A stretch of 64,000 nucleotides of DNA from contig JBJLEF010000001.1 of NCBI GenBank assembly GCA_045565995.1, positions 868,001-932,000 on the forward strand. Reading direction: 5' to 3'. Of the stretch, positions 18,296-26,944 are shown one piece after another. Within the stretch, counting starts at the first letter, position 1. The number at the start of each line of letters is the position of its first letter. The notes under the pieces were generated by a model that saw nothing but the letters and a program-made list of their open reading frames with translations, did no database searches and had not been told where the DNA came from. This DNA comes from UBA721 sp002705165. GTDB lineage: Bacteria > Planctomycetota > Planctomycetia > Pirellulales > Pirellulaceae. Both the position numbers and the translations under genes were made by a program.

Positions 18296-20811
18296 GAGCC
18301 ACCTCTCCTTGCCAACTGACGAATTCGCTGGCTGCGGCGAACAAGATAGTGAGCACTAAGGTGGTCTAGAATAATCGCGGTAAGAATGACTAAACCCACC
18401 ACAAGTTTGATCTTCCCTGCTGAGGCCTCAAACTGGATGAGCACTGCCTGTAATGTTTTAAGTAAGATCGCACCCAACGCCACACCCAGAACGGTACCAC
18501 GGCCGCCGGTGATCGAAACACCTCCCATCACAGCAATGGCAATGGCATCTAATTCCCAGGTCTCACCAAGTGTTGCCTGCATTTGAGTGGTGGTGGCCAG
18601 TTGTAATAATCCGGAAAACGCAACCAGGGCTCCGCTTAAAGCAAAGGCCCAGCACCAAACCACCGTTTTTCTAATGCCAAGTAATTTGGCTGCCGTTTCA
18701 GAGTTGCCCACAACGTAAAGGTGTCTTCCACGTCGATGCCGAGTCATAAAGATGTGGACCAGGACAAAGATTAAGGCTCCGTAAACCAACGACGTTGGAA
18801 AATCACCTTTGCGAGCAATCCAGGTGAAGACTTCCGGCACATCGATAATGGATTCGCCATTCATCAGCACAGAGACCAACCCCCGAAACGCATACAACAT
18901 TCCAAGAGTGACAACGATTGGATGAACATTGCCCCAAATTGATATGGCCGCATTGAGCAAGCTTCCTGCCACAGCAACCATGACGGCTACCGTGACGCCG
19001 ATAGGGATGGCTAACAACGGGGGTAGTCCAGAGGTCATCACCATCCCGCCGGCGGCTGTGGCCAGTCCCAGAAGAGAGCCAATCGAAATATCAATGGCTC
19101 CCACAATAATCACCATGGCAGCAGACAATCCCAAAATTGCCCAGGGAACAACATTGACAAACAAAATGGAAAAGTCAAAAGCCGGATTCTTCCATTTGAG
19201 AATGACCATTAGTAACGCCGAGATCGCTGCCAGTGCAAACTCTGTAACGTGCTGGCCCATCAACGAACGCTGACGTCTGAATGGGGTGTCGATCTGATTT
19301 GCCCGCTTGGAATTCTCAGCCGGAAAGGCCAGCTCTGCCACGAGTTCCGGGGTCGCTTCGTCCGCCGTTAACTCACCAGAAATTTGGCCGTCGCGAAAAA
19401 CCACAATGCGTTGACTATATCGCAGAACTTCCGGCAACTCGGAACTAATGAAGATGACCGTACATCCAGAAACAGCCAATTGACTGATGATATTATGTAC
19501 TTCTTCCTTAGCCCCGACATCCACACCTCGCGTTGGTTCATCGAGAATAAGGATTTTCGGTTCATTCAATAACCAGCGACCCAGAAGAACTTTTTGTTGA
19601 TTACCGCCTGATAAATTTTCAATGGCCTGATCAGGGCTGGCGAATTTAACCTTAAGTCGTTCAAGTATATTTTTTGTGGCAACTCGCTCCCGAGTCAAAT
19701 TGGTAAAGGGGCCTGTACCTAGCTGTCGTAAAGCAGCCGCCACGGTGTTTTCAGAAACACCATGCCAACGAAAGATCCCCTGATTTAATCGGTCTTCAGT
19801 CACTAAGCCCATGCCATTGGCTACTGCATCGTTGGGTGTACGGATCCGGACAGGCTTTCCGTCAATCCACACATCACCGCCGGCACGTTCACGAATCCCA
19901 AACAGCGTTTCAACAAATTCTGTACGTCCTGCTCCGACTAGACCATAAATCCCTACGACCTCACCTACCTTGACGGAAAGCGAGACATCCTCGACGACTT
20001 GCTCCCGATCACTCAGATTTCTTATCTCCAAACGCATAGGGGCAGCAACCGGAGCGGTGTTTTCTCGCGGAATATCAATGTCGATCTTCCGTCCCACCAT
20101 TGCTTCGACAAGCGAATATTTTGTTACGCTAGCAACTGGCTCGGTCCAAATCAGCTCACCGTCTCGCAAAACGCTAATCCTGTCGCTTAGCTGGAAGATT
20201 TCTTCCTGTCGATGTGAAATATAAACAATTGCGGTACCAGTTTGTTTTAAGTTTTCAATCTGACGAAACAGCCAGGTAGTCTCCGACACACTTAAAGCAC
20301 TCGTCGGTTCATCGAGAATAAGAACTCTAGCGTTTTGGGCAACTGCGGAAGCAACTTGCAACATTTGTCGTTGTGCAACCGTTAACGCCGAAGCAGCCAT
20401 CCGTGGGTCTATTGGTTCAGGGAGACCCTGCAGGTATGACGTGGCGGTTTCCTGAATTTGCGACCAGTTCACCAAGCCGGCTTTTTCTACCGGTAATCCC
20501 TGCAGCAACGCAATATTTTCAGCAACACTCAAATGATCGAATAACTCAGCTTCCTGAAAAACCGTGACAACCCCATTCTTACGAGCGCCTACAGGTGTCG
20601 AATAGGAAGTGCCATCGAGGATTCGCATTGTACCCCCGTCGGGCAAATACACTCCGGCGGCCATGTGGATGAGCGTGCTTTTACCAGCACCATTTTCGCC
20701 AACAATGGCATGGACTTCACCCGCATGAAGACAAATGGAAACGTCTTTTAAAGCCCTCACACCAGGAAAATTCTTAGATACTTTTTCCCATTCAAATATG
20801 ATATCGCTCAT
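18292..20811 (-). CDS. Fused sugar ABC transporter ATPase (RbsA-like) and permease (RbsC-like)
   Basis: An 839-residue fusion. The first ~510 residues are a tandem ABC ATPase: Walker A GENGAGKST at 38-46, a weakened first signature (LTVAQRQML), ILDEPTSAL, then a second half with a degenerate P-loop GLVGAGRTE and intact signature LSGGNQQKV plus ILDEPTRGVDVG. The remainder (about 520-839) is a membrane permease with IVGAIDISIGSLLGL and VMGGVSITGGRGTVLG. The usual arrangement uses separate genes of about 500 and 320 codons. It lies with a second permease gene and opposite the binding-lipoprotein gene. Confidence 0.92.
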   Translation of the reverse strand: MSDIIFEWEKVSKNFPGVRALKDVSICLHAGEVHAIVGENGAGKSTLIHMAAGVYLPDGGTMRILDGTSYSTPVGARKNGVVTVFQEAELFDHLSVAENIALLQGLPVEKAGLVNWSQIQETATSYLQGLPEPIDPRMAASALTVAQRQMLQVASAVAQNARVLILDEPTSALSVSETTWLFRQIENLKQTGTAIVYISHRQEEIFQLSDRISVLRDGELIWTEPVASVTKYSLVEAMVGRKIDIDIPRENTAPVAAPMRLEIRNLSDREQVVEDVSLSVKVGEVVGIYGLVGAGRTEFVETLFGIRERAGGDVWIDGKPVRIRTPNDAVANGMGLVTEDRLNQGIFRWHGVSENTVAAALRQLGTGPFTNLTRERVATKNILERLKVKFASPDQAIENLSGGNQQKVLLGRWLLNEPKILILDEPTRGVDVGAKEEVHNIISQLAVSGCTVIFISSELPEVLRYSQRIVVFRDGQISGELTADEATPELVAELAFPAENSKRANQIDTPFRRQRSLMGQHVTEFALAAISALLMVILKWKNPAFDFSILFVNVVPWAILGLSAAMVIIVGAIDISIGSLLGLATAAGGMVMTSGLPPLLAIPIGVTVAVMVAVAGSLLNAAISIWGNVHPIVVTLGMLYAFRGLVSVLMNGESIIDVPEVFTWIARKGDFPTSLVYGALIFVLVHIFMTRHRRGRHLYVVGNSETAAKLLGIRKTVVWCWAFALSGALVAFSGLLQLATTTQMQATLGETWELDAIAIAVMGGVSITGGRGTVLGVALGAILLKTLQAVLIQFEASAGKIKLVVGLVILTAIILDHLSAHYLVRRSQRIRQLARRGGS

Positions 20812-20927
20812 GACGTGCGGAGAAGATGTAGAGTAAAAAAGTAAGTGGCTTTAAGAAGCTGATATTATACGACACAATAAGAATCATCGTTAAGCTCAAA
20901 GATTCGCGACCCCAAGATTCACCCGCC

Positions 20928-21437
20928 ATGGAATTACAACTTTTTCTTTTGATCGCAGTTAGTTTTGCATTGGGCTATTTAGTGAAAGGCCGGTGGGGAA
21001 AACCCGGTCCAGCGATTTGGAAAGATCACATTACCGGCTTGCCTAGCCGGAAAGATTTTGAGCACCGTTTGGAGTTGGGTCTGAAGACCCGTTGTGCGAT
21101 GGCATTGATCATTATTGACTTAGATAATTTCAAAACAGTCAATGACCAACAAGGGCATTTGGCCGGTGACTCAATACTTCAAAAAGCCGCCAGCACGTTG
21201 CTCCATGAGACCTCCGAGCTTGGAACACTGTTTCGTTGGGGTGGAGATGAATTCGTTCTATTAATCACTGAATCCCCTGAAGAACTAGGTTCTCTTCGCA
21301 CTCAAATTGAAGAACGATTTGAAGCCGCAAATATCGGCTTGAGTTGCTCAACGGGTTCCGCAAGACAACAGACAAGCGATAGTGCCGCCGCATTCTTTCA
21401 GCGGGCCGATCAGAATCTCTACTCAAATAAATCCTAA
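20928..21437 (+). CDS. Membrane-anchored GGDEF protein (putative diguanylate cyclase)
   Basis: A 169-residue protein with one N-terminal hydrophobic helix and a single GGDEF domain, which would make cyclic di-GMP from two GTP. Seen: HITGLPSRKDFEHRLE, IIDLDNFKTVND (metal-binding Asp), and FRWGGDEFVLL with the intact GGDEF signature. The inhibitory RxxD site usually found five residues before the signature is absent (SELG there). There is no sensory domain in the gene, so activity is probably set by membrane partners or expression. Confidence 0.9.
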   Translation: MELQLFLLIAVSFALGYLVKGRWGKPGPAIWKDHITGLPSRKDFEHRLELGLKTRCAMALIIIDLDNFKTVNDQQGHLAGDSILQKAASTLLHETSELGTLFRWGGDEFVLLITESPEELGSLRTQIEERFEAANIGLSCSTGSARQQTSDSAAAFFQRADQNLYSNKS

Positions 21438-21440
21438 GTA

Positions 21441-21637
21441 GGTCAAACTCATCTTGACCTCTTCAGGGCTTGTCCATTAATCTCCCGCCCTGTTGGGGAA
21501 AACATTCTTCAACAGGATTTCCCGGCTACAAGGCACGGAGGCCACTAGCTTGGGAATCAACAATCCAATCGCTCCCGAGATGAAAGTTGGAATTCTCTGC
21601 CCCCCTGGGATCCACTAACATTTTGGGAGCTTTTTTT
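21441..21637 (+). ncRNA. Possible structured RNA with terminator (family not recognised)
   Basis: The non-coding stretch after the GGDEF gene holds consecutive hairpins on the plus strand: GGTCAA/TTGACC (21441-21459), then CCTGTTG/CAACAGG with a 14-base loop (21491-21518), then a terminator-type hairpin. There is no plus-strand gene downstream, so the RNA could be a stand-alone transcript or a long structured 3' UTR. I compared it by eye with 6S RNA, tmRNA, SRP RNA and RNase P and saw no convincing match. Confidence 0.3.
21571..21637 (+). terminator. Rho-independent terminator
   Basis: GCTCCCGAGATG at 21571-21582 pairs over 12 positions (two G-U) with CATTTTGGGAGC at 21619-21630, followed by seven T (21631-21637). 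The 36-base loop is long for a simple terminator, which leaves room for extra folding. Confidence 0.6.
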
Positions 21638-21726
21638 ATGCGCGGAGCCTACAACATCGACGGAATAAACGTATTCAAAACCAATATCTGCAAGCTGGTC
21701 TAAATCCTACTAGGCGAGATCCATTA

Positions 21727-22335
21727 TTACTGGTCTGTACCAGCGCGTTCCGTACCGTTGATCAAGGTCAACGGGGGGTCCTGCTGAGGAGCCTTTAATG
21801 TCTGCCGAACATGCTCAATCTGCTCTGCATCCCTGGAACCACTGGAAGTGACTTTGAATTGCTTCGCATCGGCGGAATTCACAAAGTTTTTCAACGGGTA
21901 CTGCCATTGAGGCTGACCCCCGAGTACAGGTGTCCAACCCGTGACAAACGGTCGCCAACTGCCATGTCGAATAGAACCATAGCCCGCATGAGGGACGGTG
22001 ATATAAGGAGCATCCATGATGATCGAACGATCCATTCCCTGGCTCATCCAAAGATTCAAGCGACCTCTTAAATTCCCCTTGCGAAAACCGATACCAAATC
22101 GGGTGTCACGTCCGTCATAGCCTCCGAACGGTGGAACCACGGGGGCTCCCCATTTGAAGAACCAACCACCTCGTGGAAAGCTTCCTTCCAAATAGAATGA
22201 CGACCCCAAATTCTCATGCCAATGTTCAGTAAATTGAGAGTGCGGAGCAGATAAAACAACCTGCTGTGCATACCCGTGTGAACTGCTACTCAAAACAGCT
22301 ACCAGCAGGAACATAATATAAGTTTTTTTGAACAT
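21727..22335 (-). CDS. Secreted protein, unknown function
   Basis: A 202-residue protein with a signal peptide (residues 1-23, ending GYAQ), then a Gly, Trp and Phe-rich segment (FPRGGWFFKWGAPVVPPFGGY) and a charged C-terminus. No family recognised; proteins with this look recur in planctomycetes. It lies 7 bp after the zinc-ribbon gene on the same strand and probably shares its transcript. Confidence 0.7.
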   Translation of the reverse strand: MFKKTYIMFLLVAVLSSSSHGYAQQVVLSAPHSQFTEHWHENLGSSFYLEGSFPRGGWFFKWGAPVVPPFGGYDGRDTRFGIGFRKGNLRGRLNLWMSQGMDRSIIMDAPYITVPHAGYGSIRHGSWRPFVTGWTPVLGGQPQWQYPLKNFVNSADAKQFKVTSSGSRDAEQIEHVRQTLKAPQQDPPLTLINGTERAGTDQ

Positions 22336-22342
22336 GACTTTA

Positions 22343-23713
22343 TTATTTGATCATCGCCAACATGAGTCCAATGAAAAATCCCGGAACTAAAGTGCCCAAC
22401 AGAAATACTCCAAACCCCTGACTCATCGACTTCTCATGGGTCTTGGAAATTCCACAAGTCATTTGCCAACACCAACAAATCAGAAATAAAGCCGGTCCCA
22501 GAAATGGAACCGCGAGTGTTTGCAGATTCGCACCAAAGCTATAAGCCAGCATGCGATTAGTCGTAGCAAAAGGCTTGTCCGTACCGCCAACAACAAATGC
22601 TGCCGCATGCAACATCGCTCCGTAACAAAACATCAATAGCGGAATGGTCAAGAGTCCTGCAGCAAACCAAATCCCAACCCCGATTGCAAATTGTCCTGTC
22701 AACTTCAGGTAATCGATACCATTAGCCATGTACGGTTCGGCTAACAGACAGGCCACGGCCAGAACCGGTACCATCGCCATTGCAAAAAGAATCGTGGCCA
22801 GCATATGAGCGAGGACTGCAAATCCAACCGGATTGCCCAACCCATCATCTTCGTATATCTGTTGATACGCAGTATTAGGGCTGAACAAAATCATTCTACA
22901 GGTTGGCCAGAAGCGTCCCCCATGCTCTGGAGGATTCTCCCAGGGAAGACCTTCTCGCTTCACTGCAGCCTGTTTCGGCACCAAAGATCCGGTTCGCTTG
23001 GAAACGCGGGTAGAGTTCCAATTACCGGCCTTCAGAGGAGATTCCGGTACGTAGTTCTTAAATAAGTCCGGTGCAGTCAGATTCACTTGCCCCGGTGCCT
23101 GCGTTTTTAGAGGAGATTGAAAAACCGACGGTTTGACCCGAAAGCCTGTGACGGTTGAATAGTATGGGATCTCAACTGTCGCTCGACAATTTGGACACCT
23201 TCCTTTCTTACCGGCATGTTCCTTCGGCACACGCACCTGCTGACGACACTCCTTACACTCAAATAAAATCTTATCGGGCTCTGTGGACAACACATTGTTC
23301 TCAGCAGTGACGGCGGGATTATCTGCCGTTGCACCCCGGGGGTTATCAATCATGTCCAAGTCATCAGACTTCAACACTGCTAAGCTCAGACGGGAAACAG
23401 CCTCACAACTGGTGCACTGAATTTTCTTATGCCCTTTATCCGCCGGGATAGACAATCCTTGGTCACAGGCCCGACAGCGAAACCTGTAGTAGTCCCCCTT
23501 TTCAGCCTGATGATACTCAGCCTTAAGAATCAGAACGACACATTTGCCATCACGAACATCGGTCAGCTTCCCTTCAAGACTAACAAGAGGGATTTCCATC
23601 ACTGCCTGACATTCCGGGCAGGCACCCTTCTTCCCGGCGGCTTCCACAGGCGCACTCATCGGCGATTGACACGCTTTACAGAGAAAATCGATCTGAGAAG
23701 GTGATGAATTCAA
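22343..23713 (-). CDS. Triple zinc-ribbon membrane protein with Yip1-like domain
   Basis: A 456-residue protein. The N-terminal half holds three zinc-ribbon-like Cys-x-x-Cys pairs of pairs: at CKACQSP/CPECQA, CRACDQG/CTSCEA and CKECRQQ/CPNCRA, the last two separated by low-complexity linker. The C-terminal half has about five hydrophobic segments resembling a Yip1-type membrane domain. No enzymatic motif seen. Such proteins are common in planctomycetes with no established role. Confidence 0.75.
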   Translation of the reverse strand: MNSSPSQIDFLCKACQSPMSAPVEAAGKKGACPECQAVMEIPLVSLEGKLTDVRDGKCVVLILKAEYHQAEKGDYYRFRCRACDQGLSIPADKGHKKIQCTSCEAVSRLSLAVLKSDDLDMIDNPRGATADNPAVTAENNVLSTEPDKILFECKECRQQVRVPKEHAGKKGRCPNCRATVEIPYYSTVTGFRVKPSVFQSPLKTQAPGQVNLTAPDLFKNYVPESPLKAGNWNSTRVSKRTGSLVPKQAAVKREGLPWENPPEHGGRFWPTCRMILFSPNTAYQQIYEDDGLGNPVGFAVLAHMLATILFAMAMVPVLAVACLLAEPYMANGIDYLKLTGQFAIGVGIWFAAGLLTIPLLMFCYGAMLHAAAFVVGGTDKPFATTNRMLAYSFGANLQTLAVPFLGPALFLICWCWQMTCGISKTHEKSMSQGFGVFLLGTLVPGFFIGLMLAMIK

Positions 23714-23775
23714 GACAGACCCAAACTGGGGAAGCGGTCGAACAGATAAGCCATTATTTTATTCACTAGAGGCCA

Positions 23776-24543
23776 CTAAAGTCGAACAGGAACTCCTCGC
23801 TCCGCCATAAGTTCCTTGGTTTCCTGAATAGTATATTCACCAAAATGGAAGATGCTGGCAGCCAAAGCAGCATCCGCTTTCCCAAACAGAATCGCATCCG
23901 CCAGATGATCTGGTGACCCAGCCCCACCACTAGCCACTACAGGAATCGAAACGGCTTCGCTGACGGCCTTAGTGATCTCTATGTCATAGCCATCTTTCGT
24001 ACCATCGCAGTCCATACTGGTAAGCACAATTTCCCCGGCTCCGAGCTTTTCAACCTCCTGAGCCCAATGGACAGCTTCCAGACCTGTTGGCTTACGCCCC
24101 CCATTAATATGAACTTCCCAAACTTCGTGACCATCGCGTTGAATCCGTTTGGGATCAATGTTTACAACGATACACTGACTTCCGAATTTCCTAGCAGCCT
24201 CACGTACGAATTGAGGATCCTTACAAGCCGCGGAGTTAATCGAGACTTTATCCGTCCCCGCATTCAACAAGGAACGAATATCTTCGATTGTTCGAATACC
24301 ACCGCCAACCGTCAGGGGCATAAAGATCTGCTCGGCTGTCCGTTTTACAACATCCAGCATGATATCACGACCTTCATGACTCGCGGTAATATCCAAAAAG
24401 ACTAATTCGTCGGCACCTTCACGTTCATAGCGAGAGGCAACTTCAACTGGATCTCCAGCGTCGCGGAGATTGACAAAGTTGGTGCCTTTAACAACCCGAC
24501 CACTCTCTACATCCAGACAAGGTATTATTCGATTAGCGAGCAT
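23776..24543 (-). CDS. hisF: HisF, imidazole glycerol phosphate synthase cyclase subunit
   Basis: Cytoplasmic TIM-barrel subunit that, with HisH, forms the imidazole ring of histidine from PRFAR and ammonia. The 255 aa are the family length. Seen: MLANRIIPCLDVESGRVVKG with the first catalytic Asp, VNIDPKR with the second, LTVGGGIRTIEDI and SGGAGSPDHL phosphate-binding loops. It stands alone here; no other his gene is within the window. Confidence 0.97.
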   Translation of the reverse strand: MLANRIIPCLDVESGRVVKGTNFVNLRDAGDPVEVASRYEREGADELVFLDITASHEGRDIMLDVVKRTAEQIFMPLTVGGGIRTIEDIRSLLNAGTDKVSINSAACKDPQFVREAARKFGSQCIVVNIDPKRIQRDGHEVWEVHINGGRKPTGLEAVHWAQEVEKLGAGEIVLTSMDCDGTKDGYDIEITKAVSEAVSIPVVASGGAGSPDHLADAILFGKADAALAASIFHFGEYTIQETKELMAERGVPVRL

Positions 24544-24581
24544 TGATTGAGATTCTTGTCCTTGTTGCCTGTTTTATCAAG

Positions 24582-25421
24582 TTAGTGAACTTTAGCAATG
24601 GCATCTTTAGCGACTTCAATGCACTGCTTGATATCATCGAGGGGGTTTTGAGGGTTAGCTTCATACTCAAGCGAAATGGATCCATCAGCGGGGAACTTCA
24701 CCTTCTTTAACGCCTTAAATACACCCACTACATCGAGATGGCCTTCACCAATGATTGTGTTGTGAGAAACTTTCTCCATCTTGGCTTCATCTTTGATGTG
24801 CAAAGCAAACACTCGTTTATTCAGTTTCAAAATAGCTTCGACAGGATCTTCTTGACTGCGAATAAAGTGTCCCGTATCGACACAGGAGCCAATCAGCGGA
24901 TGATGATCCTTCACTGCATCCACCACTGAGCTGATCTTATCGTACAAAGCATCCGGACCATGGTTATGGATCGCCACCCGAATCTTATACTCTTCGACCA
25001 ACCTATCAAGTGATTCAAACGAATCCGGCGTTGGGTTAGCGGTTAAGCATTTAACACCCAGTCGTTTAGCAAACTCAAAAATACTCTTGTTAAACTCGTG
25101 ATTATTATTGAAGCTCCAAACACCATGCGCTGCCATTTTGATATCGGACTTATTTAACAGGTCGTTAAGATTCTTCAAACCTTCTGCATCGATCGCCTGA
25201 GGGACATGGTTCGGATAAAATTCCACAAAATGAAGCCCCATTCCCTGGATATGACGAATGGTTTCAAGCAGGTTATAACCACGCAATGAGAAAGACTGAA
25301 TTCCAATAGGCAAGCCTTTAAATGGGTCTTCTGACGCGGAAAGGCTTGGTAAATCAAACATAGAAAAGCCGGCGACTGCTGCCGCCATTGCTTGCCGACG
25401 ATGTAACAAAAACTGGCTCAT
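24582..25421 (-). CDS. Secreted sugar phosphate isomerase/epimerase-like TIM barrel
   Basis: A 279-residue xylose-isomerase-like protein. The N-terminus LHRRQAMAAAVAGFSM has a Tat-like twin arginine and hydrophobic stretch, so the protein is probably exported. The barrel shows FVEFYPNHVPQ, AIHNHGPDA, SCVDTGHF and ALHIKDEA, the metal-binding positions of the family, and SLEYEANPQN near the end. The start at ATG 25421 is chosen because the alternative upstream TTG (25439) is weak. Substrate unknown. It is 38 bp upstream of hisF on the same strand. Confidence 0.88.
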   Translation of the reverse strand: MSQFLLHRRQAMAAAVAGFSMFDLPSLSASEDPFKGLPIGIQSFSLRGYNLLETIRHIQGMGLHFVEFYPNHVPQAIDAEGLKNLNDLLNKSDIKMAAHGVWSFNNNHEFNKSIFEFAKRLGVKCLTANPTPDSFESLDRLVEEYKIRVAIHNHGPDALYDKISSVVDAVKDHHPLIGSCVDTGHFIRSQEDPVEAILKLNKRVFALHIKDEAKMEKVSHNTIIGEGHLDVVGVFKALKKVKFPADGSISLEYEANPQNPLDDIKQCIEVAKDAIAKVH

Positions 25422-25570
25422 AAGCAATCCACTTAGCAAAAACTGTCTATCTATTAAAGTTATAATTTTTATTATAGATGATTTGTGTGCCCGCTATAAG
25501 CTCCAGAATCGAATCGCTTATTGACCGACTTTTGCAACATACTTGCGGGGCGTGATGTAAATACGCAGGG

Positions 25571-25606
25571 TTAAATCCATGTGCTATACTTGTCTATACT
25601 GTGAAA
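25571..25606 (+). promoter_or_regulatory. Possible sigma-70-type promoter for the PilT-like gene
   Basis: Two TATACT boxes (25585-25590 and 25595-25600) about 120 bp upstream of the PilT-like gene, with a weak TTAAAT at 25571. Only the -10-like sequence is convincing. Confidence 0.3.
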
Positions 25607-25715
25607 TCGGAAAACAATCCTAACAGTCAACTTTTCAATCAGACGTCTGAGTTCTTCAGGCAATTGAAGTCAAACAAGCCCGGCAGATACCCGTGGATAC
25701 GTGGAGTAGTACAAG

Positions 25716-26882
25716 ATGGCCTCAACAGAACAATCAGCAGGTAATGTTGAACAGGTTATGGAGCGATTCCTTCAAAAGAAGGAGGAACTCGAGGTTGATA
25801 AGATTTTCCGAGCGCTGGTAAAACTGGAAGGATCCGACCTGCATCTCAAAGTCGGTCGTCCTCCGATCGTTCGCGTGGACGGAACGCTTCGCGATTTAAA
25901 CCGTGGACCTATCGAACGCGAAGAAATGGTTCGTTTGCTGTTCCCGATGATGGACAAGAGGAATCAGAAGATTTTTGGGGATGAAGGTGGAGCTGACTTT
26001 GCATATACCGTCGATGTGGATGGGGAGACCTGGCGTTTCCGTGTGAACATGCTGACCCAACTCGGCAATATCGGTCTGGTCGCGCGTCGTATTAGTAACT
26101 GGATCCCTGACTTCCGCGGACTTCATTTGCCTCCCGTGATGGAAACACTCTGTCACTATGATCAGGGGATGGTTCTACTAGCCGGGGTTACAGGCTCCGG
26201 CAAGTCAACCACGATTGCTTCGATGCTGAACTATATCAATAGTATCTACCGCAAACACATCCTGACTCTCGAAGACCCCATCGAGTTTGTCTATAAGGAG
26301 GACAAATGCCTCATCAACCAACGGGAAGTTGGACAGGACGTGAAAGACTTTGAAATTGCAATGAAGCACGCCGTACGTGAAGACCCCGATATCATTCTCG
26401 TAGGTGAGATGCGTGACGAAGAAACGTTTATGACGGCGATCCACGCCGCGGAAACAGGCCATCTCGTATTTGGTACCGTTCACGCCTCAAGTGCATCCAC
26501 CACGATTGGGCGTATTCTTGATCTCTTCTCCGAAGAAATGCACGGAGCCATCCGGAGTGCAATCGCTTTTAACATGAAGGGGATTGTTGCTCAGAAACTA
26601 CTGCCTTCGATTCGAGAGGGCGTTGGTCGAGTGCCCACCTGTGAAATCATGACCTTTACTCCAATGATTACCAAGTTAGTACTGGAAGGTCATGACGCCA
26701 AGCTTCCTGACGCTATTCGAATTGGTGCCGAAGAAGGGATGCAGGACTTCACAATGAGTCTCAAAAAATTGATTGATGACGAACTAATCGATCGCGAAAC
26801 AGCCTTTAAGGTTGCACCAAACCGAGATGCTCTTAAGATGGCCATTAAAGGTATTAATGTTTCCACGCCGGGTATTATTTAA
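25716..26882 (+). CDS. PilT/PilU-like type IV pilus ATPase
   Basis: A 388-residue hexameric ATPase of the secretion/pilus superfamily, closest in layout to pilus-retraction ATPases PilT/PilU. Seen: N-terminal domain with GSDLHLKVGRPP, Walker A GVTGSGKST at 157-165, ILTLEDPIEFV (Asp box), Walker B DIILVGE at 225-231, and the His box (GTVHASSASTTIGRI). No zinc-finger region, as expected for PilT. It is 62 bp before a degenerate paralogue. The role could be retraction or competence; no pilin gene is in the window. Confidence 0.92.
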   Translation: MASTEQSAGNVEQVMERFLQKKEELEVDKIFRALVKLEGSDLHLKVGRPPIVRVDGTLRDLNRGPIEREEMVRLLFPMMDKRNQKIFGDEGGADFAYTVDVDGETWRFRVNMLTQLGNIGLVARRISNWIPDFRGLHLPPVMETLCHYDQGMVLLAGVTGSGKSTTIASMLNYINSIYRKHILTLEDPIEFVYKEDKCLINQREVGQDVKDFEIAMKHAVREDPDIILVGEMRDEETFMTAIHAAETGHLVFGTVHASSASTTIGRILDLFSEEMHGAIRSAIAFNMKGIVAQKLLPSIREGVGRVPTCEIMTFTPMITKLVLEGHDAKLPDAIRIGAEEGMQDFTMSLKKLIDDELIDRETAFKVAPNRDALKMAIKGINVSTPGII

Positions 26883-26944
26883 TCTCGAGATTAACTGTTC
26901 CCTTATTTTTTGTCACACTCTATTGAGGAATTTCAACCGCAACA

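Noticed and set aside
23776..24543. Histidine biosynthesis operon around hisF
   Set aside because: The neighbours are a sugar isomerase and a zinc-ribbon protein; no other his gene lies in the window.
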